DNA of 64,000 nt from Ceratodon purpureus (Eukaryota > Streptophyta > Bryopsida > Pseudoditrichales > Ditrichaceae). The stretch spans positions 63,550,324 through 63,614,323 of the forward strand of contig CM026426.1 of NCBI GenBank assembly GCA_014871385.1, in the 5' to 3' direction. Every line of letters starts with the position of its first letter. Position 1 is the first letter of the stretch. Position numbers and translations under genes: made by a program. A model generated the notes under the pieces. The model was given only the letters and a program-made list of their open reading frames with translations. It ran no database searches and had not been told where the DNA came from. This document shows, in pieces, positions 11,027 to 22,149 of the stretch.

Positions 11027-12215
11027 CCCCCACAAATCAACCCACTCATCCGCTTCTTCACAATTCCACCAACTTAAGACACAATTCTCCTATCTTTGGA
11101 CCCACGTGCCACCTATTGTAACCTCGCTGCTTCATCACTAAGCAGACCTCCTTCCCCATACCCGGCCCGGCTCCATACATTGAAACCCGCCCCGCCTATC
11201 TACATTGATACCCGACCTGCCCCTTACATTGCTACCCGGTACCTACACCCCCTATTACCCAGCCCCCATACCATGCACCACTCCTGCTAGTCCCTCCCCC
11301 CCTTCAGCTGACCTCCACCTGCACCTCCTCCGGCCCCCCCCCCCCTCTCTCCTTTCTCCTTCCACCCCCCAAGGCTCCCACTGCCCCTGCCCTCCTCCCT
11401 GCCCTCCTACTGCTCCCTCTCTTAACCTGCACATTTACTCCGGCTCCTACACAACTCACTCCGCTCTGCGACTCCTCACACCTCCACCCCTCTCTACCAC
11501 CACCATCCGCCCCCTCCCTATCCCGACGCTGCCCATCCCATTCTTTACACAGTCCACCTTCTTAGCCCCCACCCCCATCATGTCCCTCCATCCGCATTAG
11601 ACCATCACATTCCACAATCCTACACTGTCACCATGCTATTTACAAATATATTTATCCCACACTCCCACAACTTCCACACCCCACATTCACACCCGACCAC
11701 AGGCAACACTCTATAACTTCACAACCATACCCGACACGCACACATTTCAATACACTCCTCATGTACATCATTCACACTCCTGCTTTCCTAATACTCAAAC
11801 TATACTGAATTACTTCCTCCAAGTGTTACCTCTACGTCCCCCATTCCACCCCAGTCACCGCACCCCCTATCCAAACATTCAACACAGCTGCCCATACATC
11901 ACCCCCCGACCAACTCCCGCATCTCATACACTACAATCACCACCCATGTGTGCACACACATATGCATCACATTCAGAATTCTCAAAACTCATTACAAATT
12001 TTCTCCATTCCCATTTAAACCATTTGTCATCAATCCAGTTCCACCCTTTCCACATTGTCTATACAATTGCACATGCCGTGCTCCCCTCGCCCTAGCTTAG
12101 GCTAACCTTCCCCTTACTGATGAACACCTTTTCCCGATTCCCGGTCTCCCCCCAACCTCCCTCGCACCCCCACCAACCCATTTTTCTCCCTCCCATCACC
12201 CTGCCCTAGTCTCCT
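11027..12215 (+). other. C-rich tail, probably LINE 3' region
   Basis: No coding sequence seen. Composition stays C/T/A-rich with little G. Near 11171-11241 three imperfect copies of a roughly 25-bp unit built on ACATTGATACCCG follow each other. No poly-A tail or target duplication marks the end of the LINE. Confidence 0.4.
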
Positions 12216-12870
12216 TCACTCACGCTGCAACGATGACTCCATCATCGCCTCCAACTCCTCCGAGGTATAAATTCGACTGCAGCTCGCCACGCTCCTCACC
12301 ACTTGAGTCCCGCCCTCCGCCTCATCTCTTTGCGCTCCTCCCGCCTCGCTCCTGCTGACCTCGTCCACCTCTTCGGAGCTACTCTTCGTCGACATCTCCT
12401 CACGCTCCTCATACACACCACCCCACTCTGCCGCCAATTGACGGAGAATATCCGCCACACTTGGGGCCATTGGATCTAGCAACTCCATCGCCTGAGTACG
12501 CCGCGCATCCCGCTGCCTCGACCCTCCTCCTGCCCTCGCACCCACCTCCCCTCATGTCACCCCCCCTTACCATCTGTACCAATGACACCGCCCCCCTGCC
12601 GCGCCTCACTATACTGCTCAGCCACATACTTCTCGAAGATGTACTTTGCTGCAACCCCCAACGCCACAACCTCCTGCCGGCACTGTTCTAACCAGATAAA
12701 CACCTCTGAGTCCGCCATAGCGCGACTCAAGCGAGGCAGATTAGGTAACTTGGCTTTTTCCTCCCACTCATCCTACAATCCCCGTCGCAGAAACACCTAC
12801 CCCACCCACGATAGCACCATCTCCTTCTCAAAATCCATAGCTGCAACTCTTCGCACCGCACACCGCTTCC
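12216..12870 (-). pseudogene. unrecognised gene remnant, minus strand
   Basis: The minus strand reads a protein-like frame from about 12870 (MADSEVFIWLEQCRQEV, then a helical AAKYIFEKYVAEQ) to a TGA near 12556. It continues in another frame to 12216 as an acidic Ser/Glu-rich helix (ADILRQLAAEWGGVY, then EEREEMSTKSSSEE). The frame change coincides with a 7-base run of C (G on the coding strand) at about 12560-12566. Codon choice and residue pattern look coding, unlike the + strand frames here. I do not recognise the family; a retroelement gag-like or accessory protein would fit the charge pattern. Confidence 0.4.
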
Positions 12871-13136
12871 GCTAGCCTGACCCCCCCACACCTCAAATAC
12901 TCCCCCTTCTCCCCTCGCCCCACTCTCCATTGCCTTAGCCTCCTCAGCCGCCCTATCCCAACGCCCCCTCCATTACTCCCCTCTACACCCAACATGTCTC
13001 CTCTTCCACCATTCCCTCCTCCCTTCACTAATGCCCCACCCCCACAAGTCCCTTCCATGCCTCCTACATTGCTGCAGTTAACCATCTCCAATCCCAACCC
13101 ACTTCCGATGTCATATCCCACTGTTCCTCCACCACC

Positions 13137-13140
<4 letters not shown>

Positions 13141-13204
<64 letters not shown>

Positions 13205-13219
13205 CATACATACATACAT
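13141..13219. repeat. (TA)30 followed by (CATA)n microsatellite
   Basis: Sixty bases of perfect TA from 13141 to 13200, then about five CATA units. It lies near the right edge of the C-rich domain, which ends about 100 bp later. Confidence 0.95.
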
Positions 13220-15071
13220 TCATACCGCTCTATCCATATCTCTATCTACAACCTTCCCAGCTACCCTCTTTCCTCAATCTCTTCCGACTCTATCTACTCC
13301 CATCCTTTTTCATATAAACCCTCCAATTTCTTATGTTTTTTGTTCCGGTTATTAGAGTGTCCATCCTTGAGAGGGGAGAGTAGTCTTGTCTCCCTGTCCC
13401 CTTGTCCTGTGGGCATAGGGTCAAAGGCACAACGAACGGACACTTCATTCACGTCGGCCCCGATAATGGGTTGGTGTTTCTATCTATCTGGGTGGTTAAC
13501 GTGGAGGCTTGAGCTTCACAGCAGCACTTGGTTTCTGTATTTACTGATCCTCGATAATTTGAGCAAGCCATTGGAGTATTGTTACTGGGTGATAGCATTT
13601 ACTGTTTGGAAATGTGAATATTACGACGCAATTAAAATCGAAAGTGAGTGAAGAGATCACAAACTGACTGGCTTTGTTGAGCGACCCTGAACCTAAAAAC
13701 CTAGTTAACAAATATACTCCCCCATTCACCAGTCGCCATTGATTAACACGGAATTACTGTATACGGCTGAGATACAAAGATCATCACTGGCACAACGTCC
13801 TTTTTTGAATTCAACCACAACTTAACCATGTACATTATGAAAACATTGCTGATGTTTTTGTTTTAGTATCATAGTTTTTCCACACCCCCAAAAAAAAAAA
13901 TCAAGTGGCAAGTTCCAACTTGGGCACTATGTGTCTAGTGTCACAAAGTGTGTGAAATCATAGGCACACTGCACACTGTATGGAGTTAATATGTATGTGT
14001 GTAAAAATTAAGTACAACGATCTAGAGTCACAAGACTGAGCGTTGCCGTCTTCTGATCTCGTAATGTGATTAAACTAAACGTATCCTGTGTTGTAATAAT
14101 CCCCCGTCTTACACTATTCTCCCCTCTTACACTATTCTCCCCTCTTACACTATTCCTTGTATCACCTAATAGAGATTTAATCTCCGCCTCCTGTGATTGC
14201 AACCTGTCCAACACATCATATAACAGAAAACAAACACCTCACTGTCCGCTCCAACCCCCCCTTACAATTTCGTCACTATTCCAATATCAACTTCTGAAGT
14301 TCATATTGCATTTCAACTATGATTGATCGTGTTAATCCCCCTACCGTAGCTTCTAGTCTCCTCCTCCTCTGTTGCCCTGGCTACTCCGACTCGCTGCCAT
14401 TGATAGTGATCACGTCCTGTACTCCTTTTCTTGCAACAGCATGCTCTGTTCAGAATTTCTCGCGCATTTCTACGGAGAAATAGCACAATGAGTCAGTCAA
14501 ATTCCGTTCTTGTAATGCTGTGCTAGTTCAACAAGGAAAACTATAAAGAGTTCATGTATATTTCACAACCACGAGGCCAGTTCATATTACAACAGCCACC
14601 ATAGCTCTATTCAAATTGGTAAGATATCAGTGGTTTGTAAACACTACCTATGGACAACTCAAGAGGCAAGTGTTTGAAAGGTAGGAGGTACGGCGAGGGC
14701 GTGCTCGATCCAGGTCGATTTGACGAGGGATTTTCGAACATTGGATCCCAGTCCGACATCCCCTCCATTTCTCGGCGTTGAAGCACCCCACTGTGATGTG
14801 AATGGCCATGTGACGAATCATTTCCGGCCGCGTCCGTCCACCTCACTTGACCTACTGCAGGTGCGTAACTAGATTGTCACATTTTCAATGAACTTAATCC
14901 AACAAAAATAGGGAACGATGTGGCCACTAAACCTACTTTCCTGGGTTCCATCCGCCTACAAATGCATCTAGTTATAAGTATAATCTTACCCGAGTCCGGT
15001 GTTAGTGGCGGAATGTTTCGAACCAGAGATCCTTCTGAGAGGACACTTGAACCACCGCCCCATATTGGATG
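13220..15071. other. no gene recognised
   Basis: Composition becomes balanced after about 13330. I see no conserved protein, RNA gene or clear mobile element ends, only a short tandem repeat at 14107-14156. Confidence 0.5.
14107..14156. repeat. 18-bp tandem repeat, nearly 3 copies
   Basis: TCTTACACTATTCTCCCC is repeated twice exactly, followed by a partial third copy (TCTTACACTATTCC). Confidence 0.9.
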
Positions 15072-15278
15072 CTAAATGTCTGCAGCAATTCCTCCCCCGA
15101 CAGCCGCGCCCGCTGCCGTGGGTTCCTTCAGTCCATATGCCTTTGAAATCTGCGCTTCTATCCAATTGGCACGCGCCCTTTCCTTGGCACGTTTCCTCCC
15201 CAGCTCGATGAACTCTGCATTCAACTCGTACATGTATTTCTTTTTCTCATCCGCTGTCCTCGTGTAGAATCCATCCGC
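15072..15278 (-). CDS. last exon of an unrecognised gene
   Basis: No start codon is present, but the minus strand reads a highly protein-like exon: GFYTRTADEKKKYMYELN, then EFIELGRKRAKERARANW, then ISKAYGLKE, then an Ala/Gly-rich end and TAG at 15072-15074. The middle is a charged amphipathic helix. An AG acceptor just before 15278 leaves the frame in phase 0, matching the donor at the end of the exon at 15972-16159, so the two are probably consecutive exons with an intron of about 690 bp. I do not recognise the family; a small soluble organellar or complex-subunit protein would fit the length and charge, but that is a guess. Confidence 0.5.
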   Translation of the reverse strand, partial: ADGFYTRTADEKKKYMYELNAEFIELGRKRAKERARANWIEAQISKAYGLKEPTAAGAAVGGGIAADI

Positions 15279-15971
15279 CTCCGCTCAAACTTCCACAGGA
15301 CAAGAAGGACAGACTCAGTGAGGGAGGGGGGGGGACGCATGATCAGGGTTTATAGGGATAGAATCTCACTCTTAAGCTCAATCTTCCTTTTTATCCTAGC
15401 TACCTCAATCATCTACGGTGTCTGAATATCCGATACGTTCCCGCAACACGCCAGAACTTGTCCTGAAACGACAGTCGTATTGCCATTAACTCCATCTGCC
15501 TCCCCTAAGGTAGCATCTTCTGAAACGCACACGAGAGGCAAAACTTCAATTTGCCGTCCCTGATTATGTTCATAACAACAAACCTCCTATTTGCTTTTCA
15601 ACCCTTTAGTTTGCATGTGAAATGAGCAAGTACTAGTCCTTACATGATGAAGGTGATCGGGCAATCTACTCGCGCTCCCGCTAGAATTACCATTCGTGCC
15701 TTCCTTTGCACTCCACGATTTCGGCACTGTATTAATCAAACATAGTCTGAATTTCCCAATGCAGGCGTGACTGTACATAATTGTATTCAAGTTCCATGAG
15801 TGAATGTATGGAAATAGAGTGTGAAATGTCTCCTTCTAGTGGACCTGGCGCTCCACCTCTCACAGAGTAAAGGGGCGGCGACACTATCTTCTCTAGTGTA
15901 TTTCCCAGTGCCAACCTGAGGTTGTACCCTCAAACAAAGTTTGTGTTCATTCTCTTTGGGTGCCTATTTAC

Positions 15972-16159
15972 GTGCCAATCATCATCCGCACCCTTGAGCT
16001 CTTCCTCGTCTATAGCAAGTGCCTTATTCGCCGGCCACTCCCCATTTCCCGCTTCATACCTCTGACGGAGCTCTTCAAATGATCTAAAACACTTTGCACC
16101 ACGTCTGCACTGTTTTTCTGCAAATGCCGCCCAGTTAAGAGCGTAACCCAATTTCTCGC
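15972..16159 (-). CDS. internal exon of the same unrecognised gene
   Basis: On the minus strand an exon bounded by a TTCCTAG acceptor (16160) and a GTAAAT donor (15971) reads EKLGYALNWAAFAEKQCRR, then FRSFEELRQRYEAGNGEWP, then an acidic end LAIDEEELKGADDDWH. If not spliced at this donor the frame would run on for about a dozen codons to TGA near 15930. The donor leaves phase 0, compatible with the exon at 15072-15278. Exons further upstream are not visible: the DNA above 16.2 kb holds two small inverted-repeat elements that may have separated them. Confidence 0.5.
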
Positions 16160-16486
16160 CTAGGAATCCACGAGCGAATGCAATTCCAATGGAAAGGTTT
16201 TGGCAGATTGGGCGCTGATGCGTAAGTTAGTACAGACTATCGATCTGATGGATCATCCTTGGACTCTCAGAATTCCTTGGCTTTGCATACGAATACTTCC
16301 CCCCCGTTCTTGTTCTCCATCGTACATCACAGTGTTCTTCCTCTACTACGGACTTCAGAAGATGGTTTGGGTGTGCGCGAGGAACGCCTAGGATGTAACC
16401 AAAGTCGTTCAGACCCTTAGCACAAAACCACCTCTCTTTCCTCTCCGAGGCTCCACCACCCGCTGACGACTATCTAGGAGCCAAGT

Positions 16487-16758
16487 AGTGGGAGTCACAC
16501 AAGGGTGCATTCCCTGAGAAGTGCATCTTCAGAGAATGCACCTCCTTAATACCTGGAGCGAATGGGATTGATTCCTTGACGAATCTCGTATGACACCTCT
16601 ACATGCATTCCCTGACAATGAATTGAGGGAAGTTGCTATTTTTAATATTTGACAGTCGCGAGGTAAAACAAACTTCCGGGAATGCACCATTTCACGCCCT
16701 AATAGGGCTTGAATGGGGAAGTCCATTCTCCGAGAATGAGCCTTGTGTGACTCCCACT
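16487..16758. mobile_element. MITE-like element with 18-bp or longer TIRs
   Basis: AGTGGGAGTCACACAAGG begins at 16487, and its exact reverse complement ends at 16758. Weaker inverted similarity continues inward (GCATTCCCTGAGAA against CATTCTCGGAGAA). The trinucleotide AGT flanks both sides (16484-16486 and 16759-16761), a likely 3-bp target duplication. The 272-bp interior has no coding sequence and repeats GAGAATGCA-like pieces near the ends. It is a non-autonomous DNA transposon of unassigned superfamily; a 3-bp duplication would fit PIF/Harbinger or CACTA. Confidence 0.75.
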
Positions 16759-16839
16759 AGTAGATGTTAGGACTTGTGAAAACAGATAGCAAGCAGTACA
16801 ATGTTGGCATAAACTCTGCAAATGTGCGGCTAGATAACA

Positions 16840-17239
16840 CATTAGGAGAAAAATCAGGTCACAAAAAGGCCGTGTAAGCGGCACGTGAGAGAAAAAAACG
16901 GGCGCTGCCCGCGTACTTTTTGACGTGGCACAGCACATGCCACCGTGGTGCCAGCAACCGCCACGGAGGCTCGAACCAATGACCTCCGAGGGAGGCGTGT
17001 GGAGGGCACATCTACAGTGCCGGGCTGACACAACCTGCCCACTTGGGACCAAAGCCCGAGCCGAGGCATTCATGTCTCACCTAATATTCCAAGGACCTTT
17101 GTTGTGAGTGCGCCACGCAGTTCTGTGCGGGCAGCAACTCTGGCATCCGCTGCCAGCGGCAGAGGTGCCCAAAGTAGGGAGTTCACCTAGAAAGGGCAGG
17201 CTTACACGGCCTTATTTTGAGCTCATTTTTCTCCTAATG
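16840..17239. mobile_element. fold-back element with about 40-bp inverted ends
   Basis: The left arm at 16840-16882 (CATTAGGAGAAAAAT ... GGCCGTGTAAGC) matches the reverse complement of the right arm at 17200-17239, with a few differences in the middle. The 315-bp centre is GC-richer and contains GGCTCGAACC at about 16968-16977, which on the minus strand reads GGTTCGAGCC, a match to the pol III B box. No matching A box or cloverleaf was found. It is a small DNA element with a possible tRNA-like insert; target duplication is uncertain (CA on both sides). Confidence 0.6.
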
Positions 17240-20015
17240 CAAGTGCTATTTTTGCGAATGGCAATTTTTAACTACCAAGTATGTTAACACTCTACGACTT
17301 CCTTATACTTAGATATAGCAAAGAAGAGTACAACTGAGAAGTGTGAGCCACATTTGCTCATGCCGGCGGATTACAAAATCATTAAAAACCACTATTTTGC
17401 ATAATATAGTCAGAGAAAAAGATAACTTCGTAGACGACAACAACCAAGCAGCAGCGAAGAAGATTGAATTATAACTTCAAACCCAATTTGATGCTCTTTA
17501 GTCCCATACGTGAATACTTATCACTGTAACCCCACCTAATCCCACCTTTCGGACCGTCTACTTTGCGAATCATACTACATTTACAGGGAAGGGAGGTATA
17601 AACGTGCGTACCTAAATTATCACAGCTTTCTCTGTGGATATGCCAAGGCACTCTTCCGATCAAACCCGACCAACAACCGTCGACGCCGTAACAATCCCGA
17701 ATAATACAATAGTGCGAAAGGAAAATAGCACACATCATACTTCTTTCAGTTTCTATTAGTTTAGGATCTTGTTTGCCCACTTTGATTTACAGATATTCTG
17801 CAAACCCTACTGACGATCCTTTATTTTCATTCGAAGCATAACACTTGTAACTCGGCAACACCATACAGAACAGTGAACTCAAAGGATAACCATACCAACG
17901 GAGACGGAAGGGCTTAATTATAATGAGTTCATTGTTACCTTCAAGGTTGCCAGTATGATGCGCGGCTTCACTCGTGTGCTGCGGAAGACGACTTTCCCAC
18001 CTAAGCAGCATAAACCAAAGGGAAGTGAAAGTCGTTCTCTACCGGGACAATTACAGGTACAACTAGCCAACGACCACACTCTTCTACAACAACCAAGGAG
18101 CGAGACGTCGGTCAACAAAATCAAGCCATACCGCAAGCACATCTACACTTTGACATTCTACATTCCCTAGTTAAGACAGCTCACCCAACATTCCATTCTA
18201 CATATGAAACTACAATACAAACCCCGGTACACAAAGCAGGTTCCGCCATAGGAGATTAATGACCTCGGACTCAACGGAACTCCAGTGTGTGGCTTCAAAA
18301 ACGTACCAAATTCTGTGTACTCGCCTTCAGTACTTCGGACAGCACTAACTCAAAAGAAATCAAGCTCCGACTCCCTTCCCAACTACGGAAACTTGCAAAA
18401 AATTACATTGACAGACTCTAAGGATATGAGGCTCCATCACTGGACAAAGTGAGTGAAGGGTTTGTTTATAAGTATGTTTAGAAACGGGTTTAGGCAGAGG
18501 AGAACCTCGGGGTTTAGAGTTCTCAGAAGCAAATCGTGAGTGACTATTTACGGCTTAGTGAAAACCAGACATTTAAGCTTGGACAAGTTGCGCTTTTAGA
18601 TAGAGATTTGATGTCGCGCCACCTCTTTCCCCAATTTACATCCCATCCTAAGAGAACACTTAATGAAGGTATCCCGTCCCTTAGTAGGTGAGTGCGGCTG
18701 AAGCAAACCCAACAACCCTGTCAATCACATCAGATGCTCCATGTCCATCAAATTAGTGGGATCTGTCTAAGTCTCCAGTCAATATCTCAGATTTTTGCAC
18801 TCGAGTGTTGAATGCCCTCAAAATTGCAAAAAACCCTCAAAATTGCCCTCTTTTAATGCAAGGTGCGAATTTTTACTTTTTGATGTATTTTTGAATATGC
18901 AACCGTAAGCTCTTGTACCTAACTTGTATGTGCATATGTATGTCAAATCTTAAATTCAAATTCCTTATCAATTGTGAGGTCGTAATGTTTAAAGATGAAA
19001 AAAAGTTTTTTTGTTTGTTGAGAAAAGGGCAACTAGTTTTCTGAGGGCCAAAAAATCATTTTTGGTAGAAAACTTGATATGAGGCTCTTCAAATTCTTGT
19101 TTTCAGGTAAGTTAGGAACATGCCTTTGCAATTTTTACCCTCATACGACCTATAAAACCTAAAGAAATGCATGATTATTCACATAGAGGTATACTAAAAT
19201 TCAACTACAAAGGCCAGTCTTTGACAATAAAAAAGGCATGGGAAGAATAATTGGATTGAAAATCCAAAAAGTGAGATCATGCCTTAAAATCTTATTTACT
19301 TGAGAAAAAAAATAAAAAATTAATAAATAAATAAATAAATAAAAAATCTTGAAAAAAATTAAAATCTCAATTTTCGGTTAATTTTGAAGTTTCAGCAATT
19401 TAATTGATTTTGGGCAGTTTTTGAGGTTAAATGAGCATATACCGCAGTATGGGCAGTTTTGGGCAGATTTCAAATAGTGTTTTCTAACTTTGATTGAGAA
19501 TATCTTCTAAAGTATGAGGAATTTTGAAGCATGAGATTACTTTTCGGAAAGGTATAGAAAAAAAGTACAACTTTCTATAATTAACAAATTCATTTGATCT
19601 AAATTTAGTAACTGCGAGCTTGACGAGATCGAAATCAACCCTGATCGGGTTGATTTCAACAGCAGGGGTTAACTTTCAATATGCTAATGTCAACTGTTTT
19701 AAAAGCTACAAGCCTCATTTCAGTTGCTACTCTTATTCGTTGGTGATCCATGCAGAATAGAAATTTAGCTTCAAAAATCTACACACTGCCTTGTGCCTTA
19801 ATGCGGCCGCCACTAAGTGCACTTCGCGGATGTAGTTTCACCAAGGAAAGTATTCCTTGTACCTTCTGTCAAAATCTTCACCGTCCGAATAACTCGTCGA
19901 TACATCGTAGTTGTACGCGTGGATGATGAGGTCCGAGAATAGTGGATCTCACCGGTTTCAAAGTCCAGTGGATTTTTCATTCGTTGATATGATGGATTAA
20001 TTCTCTTTTAACTCT
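17240..20015. other. no gene recognised; AT-rich with (AATA)n
   Basis: No conserved protein on either strand. From about 18780 the DNA is AT-rich, with an (AATA) microsatellite at about 19320-19345 and a duplicated CCCTCAAAATTGC near 18812-18845. Short open frames (17469-17780 minus, 17955-18170 plus) show nothing I recognise. Confidence 0.5.
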
Positions 20016-20606
20016 GTGCATCACTCTGGGTTGCCTTGCATGCGATTGTCTGCCATGCAAGGATTTTCGACGTCGCAGAAACTGCCATCGTTGTGTTCGA
20101 AGCAGTGTAGGGTGCGGCGCAGCCTTTGCAAGGTATGCGAACCAATGTCTTGGGAAACAAGATCACAGCACCCAGCACTAGTTCAATCGTTGATAACGTC
20201 CTACTATGTTATCAAGGATCCCCCGTTGCTACTCCAACAACAAATTACTCATTATTATCCTGTCTGTGACTGTGCCAATGACGAGAGTGAAAGTGTAGTT
20301 CAAGATTTTAGCGCTTGCTCATGGTATAGTCCGAGTGATGATGTTGCTTGTAGTTGTGACGTTGCTGCCACGCCAACGTTGAGGCGTGGAGATATTGGTT
20401 GGTACCTACACAGCGCAAACAAGGTTCTCCAAGCAAGGGAGCGACTAGTGCAGAATCCAAGGTCGCTCTTCAGATCTGTGGTCACTGAGGAAGGACTGCC
20501 CCGTGAAGAAGTCACAAGCCACCCAGATTTTCTAAGTCCTTGCCCTTCAGTGAGTATCTGTTCCAAAATTTTCGACTTCTCTTCATTTCTAACTATGTAT
20601 GTGTAA
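20016..20606 (+). CDS. hypothetical protein, Cys-containing
   Basis: A 196-codon open frame starting at ATG. It contains several Cys pairs (SLCSKQC, CKVCEP, CDCAND) and a charged C-terminal half (VVTEEGLPREEVTSHPDF). A GTGAGT donor at about 20549 would end an exon before the low-complexity last 20 residues, so the true product may splice onward, possibly toward the frame at 20921. I do not recognise the family, and it could be a chance frame. Confidence 0.25.
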   Translation: MHHSGLPCMRLSAMQGFSTSQKLPSLCSKQCRVRRSLCKVCEPMSWETRSQHPALVQSLITSYYVIKDPPLLLQQQITHYYPVCDCANDESESVVQDFSACSWYSPSDDVACSCDVAATPTLRRGDIGWYLHSANKVLQARERLVQNPRSLFRSVVTEEGLPREEVTSHPDFLSPCPSVSICSKIFDFSSFLTMYV

Positions 20607-20920
20607 CTCTTCCTTGCCATGTTGTTTGAAGGCAACTTCTTCTACATGTTTACATTTGTCCTTGTACGTAGGTTCAGAACAATAGTATTGCCAGACCCTA
20701 GGTTCGAAATTGTGCTCGTCTCTCTCTGACCGTGTAGTCTCCACGGGACTCATAACATATAGGATGGGAGACAAGGCCCGTTTACAGAGGTCCAGGGGGT
20801 GACTCTGTGGTCCCGAGGAGAGGACGGCATCCATGGAATCTGCAGAGGCTGCACGGTTAGAGAAGGGCGGAGCGCGATCGTGCATACCCGCAACGCCATC
20901 GCGAGAGATGTTCGCAGGGC

Positions 20921-21394
20921 TTGGAAGAAGGTGAGACGACGATAAAGGAACCAAATGAGGATGCCATTTTGAGTCGAGATGCGTTTAGGGTTGCGCAAAA
21001 GATTGTGCAAAGCTTATCTGAGGAGTTGAACCATCTTCCTGGACCTTGTTGTTGTCAGATTGTGCTGGAGAAGGTTCTACGTCATGGTCAAATTTGGCCA
21101 CTTCTACCTTATTATTACCCTCGTCACTTAAAGGCTAAAAGTATTCATTACTTGATTCAGAGTTCTAGAGCAGAGTTATAGTCATTGTCTATTCCTTTCT
21201 CAAACAACATGTTGTCAAGGAGGGGCGCTCTGCTAGATGTTGCTATTAGTGGGAGTGTGGGTGGTGTTAGGGCCCTTGCTCATGTGTTAGGAACAAAGCG
21301 GGACAATATTCAAGCTGCCCTGGACAGGAGGAAGAATACAAGGAGGGAGCTCGTCGGTTTGCATTACTTTGGAGGCAAAAGTATACAAATTTAA
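20921..21394 (+). pseudogene. HTH-like protein fragment, probably transposon-derived
   Basis: One frame of about 157 codons interrupted by TAG at 21179-21181. The first part is helical (FRVAQKIVQSLSEELNH, then IVLEKVLRHGQIW). After the TAG comes LSRRGALLDVAISG ... GVRALAHVLGTKRDNIQAAL, which has the spacing of a helix-turn-helix with a glycine turn. The ending loses protein character after RRKNTRREL, suggesting a frameshift. It may be the DNA-binding end of an unidentified transposase; there is no catalytic domain nearby. Confidence 0.35.
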
Positions 21395-22069
21395 TCCAGG
21401 ATATGTCACCTATCCATGTTAATACCATGTGATAACAAGGTATACACCAAATTATCTTGGGGTTCCCTGGTCCATGACCCATATCCCCGGGGAGGGAGAT
21501 CCAACAAACGAAATCTAGAATTGAACAAGAAGTCTCCGAAACGCACTGGCGCACTCCACGTTGCAAACTCAGACCTGCTACACCAAAAAACAAGAAAATC
21601 TCAATGACGGCGTCGAGTTCGAAGCGCATAGTTGACGATTCTCTCTTCTAGAAGAAGCTCTCTGCGCAGAGGAGAAGCTCTGCAACGCAGGTGATGACCT
21701 CCTTGTGTTCCAATTTCACAATTTGGAAGCAAAGACCAACACTCCGACCACCGCGCCACTCCTTACTCTTTCACTTCGGTTCCTCGTCCTTCACTTCTCC
21801 TTCGTGGTTTAGGTATGGAGCGCTCGTCTGGTCCACAGGATGGAGGGACGCTAGGCGCTAGAGTCTGTCGGCTTCTTATTCCGGTACATATTTGTGATTT
21901 TCTCATAGGTGATTGAGGTTCTCGTTTCAAGGGTTTGGTATAGCTGTGGCTTTTTTGGGGGCAATGAGGGGTTTGGTTGGTTTTTGTTTGAGAGGAAGTC
22001 TTTTTGTTTAGGAGGATTTGAGAGTGGCAAAATTGTAGGTAGGAGCGGCACCATGAGTTTGTTGGAGAC
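21395..22069. other. no gene recognised
   Basis: No convincing coding sequence. An imperfect GAAGCTCT inverted/direct repeat lies near 21650-21690. It may contain the leader or first intron of the V-ATPase G-like exon that follows. Confidence 0.35.
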
Positions 22070-22149
22070 ATGTCGTATTCAGCGCTTCTTGCTGCGGAGT
22101 AGGATGCACAACATATAGTGGCTAACGTGCAAGCTGCCAAGTTTGCTAA
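22070..22149 (+). pseudogene. V-ATPase subunit G-like first exon
   Basis: From ATG at 22070 the frame reads MSYSALLAAE, a TAG at 22100-22102, then DAQHIVANVQAAKFA, and meets a GTATGG donor at 22150. Subunit G of the vacuolar proton pump begins with an LLAAE-x-(E/D)AQ-x-IV...A-x-x-AK pattern, the long stalk helix of the peripheral stator. The TAG stands where the family has Gln (CAG to TAG). The following exon (the KQAKEEAEREI region) was not found downstream, so this is most likely an eroded or retro-shuffled fragment. The match is short (about 25 residues), hence moderate confidence. Confidence 0.5.
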
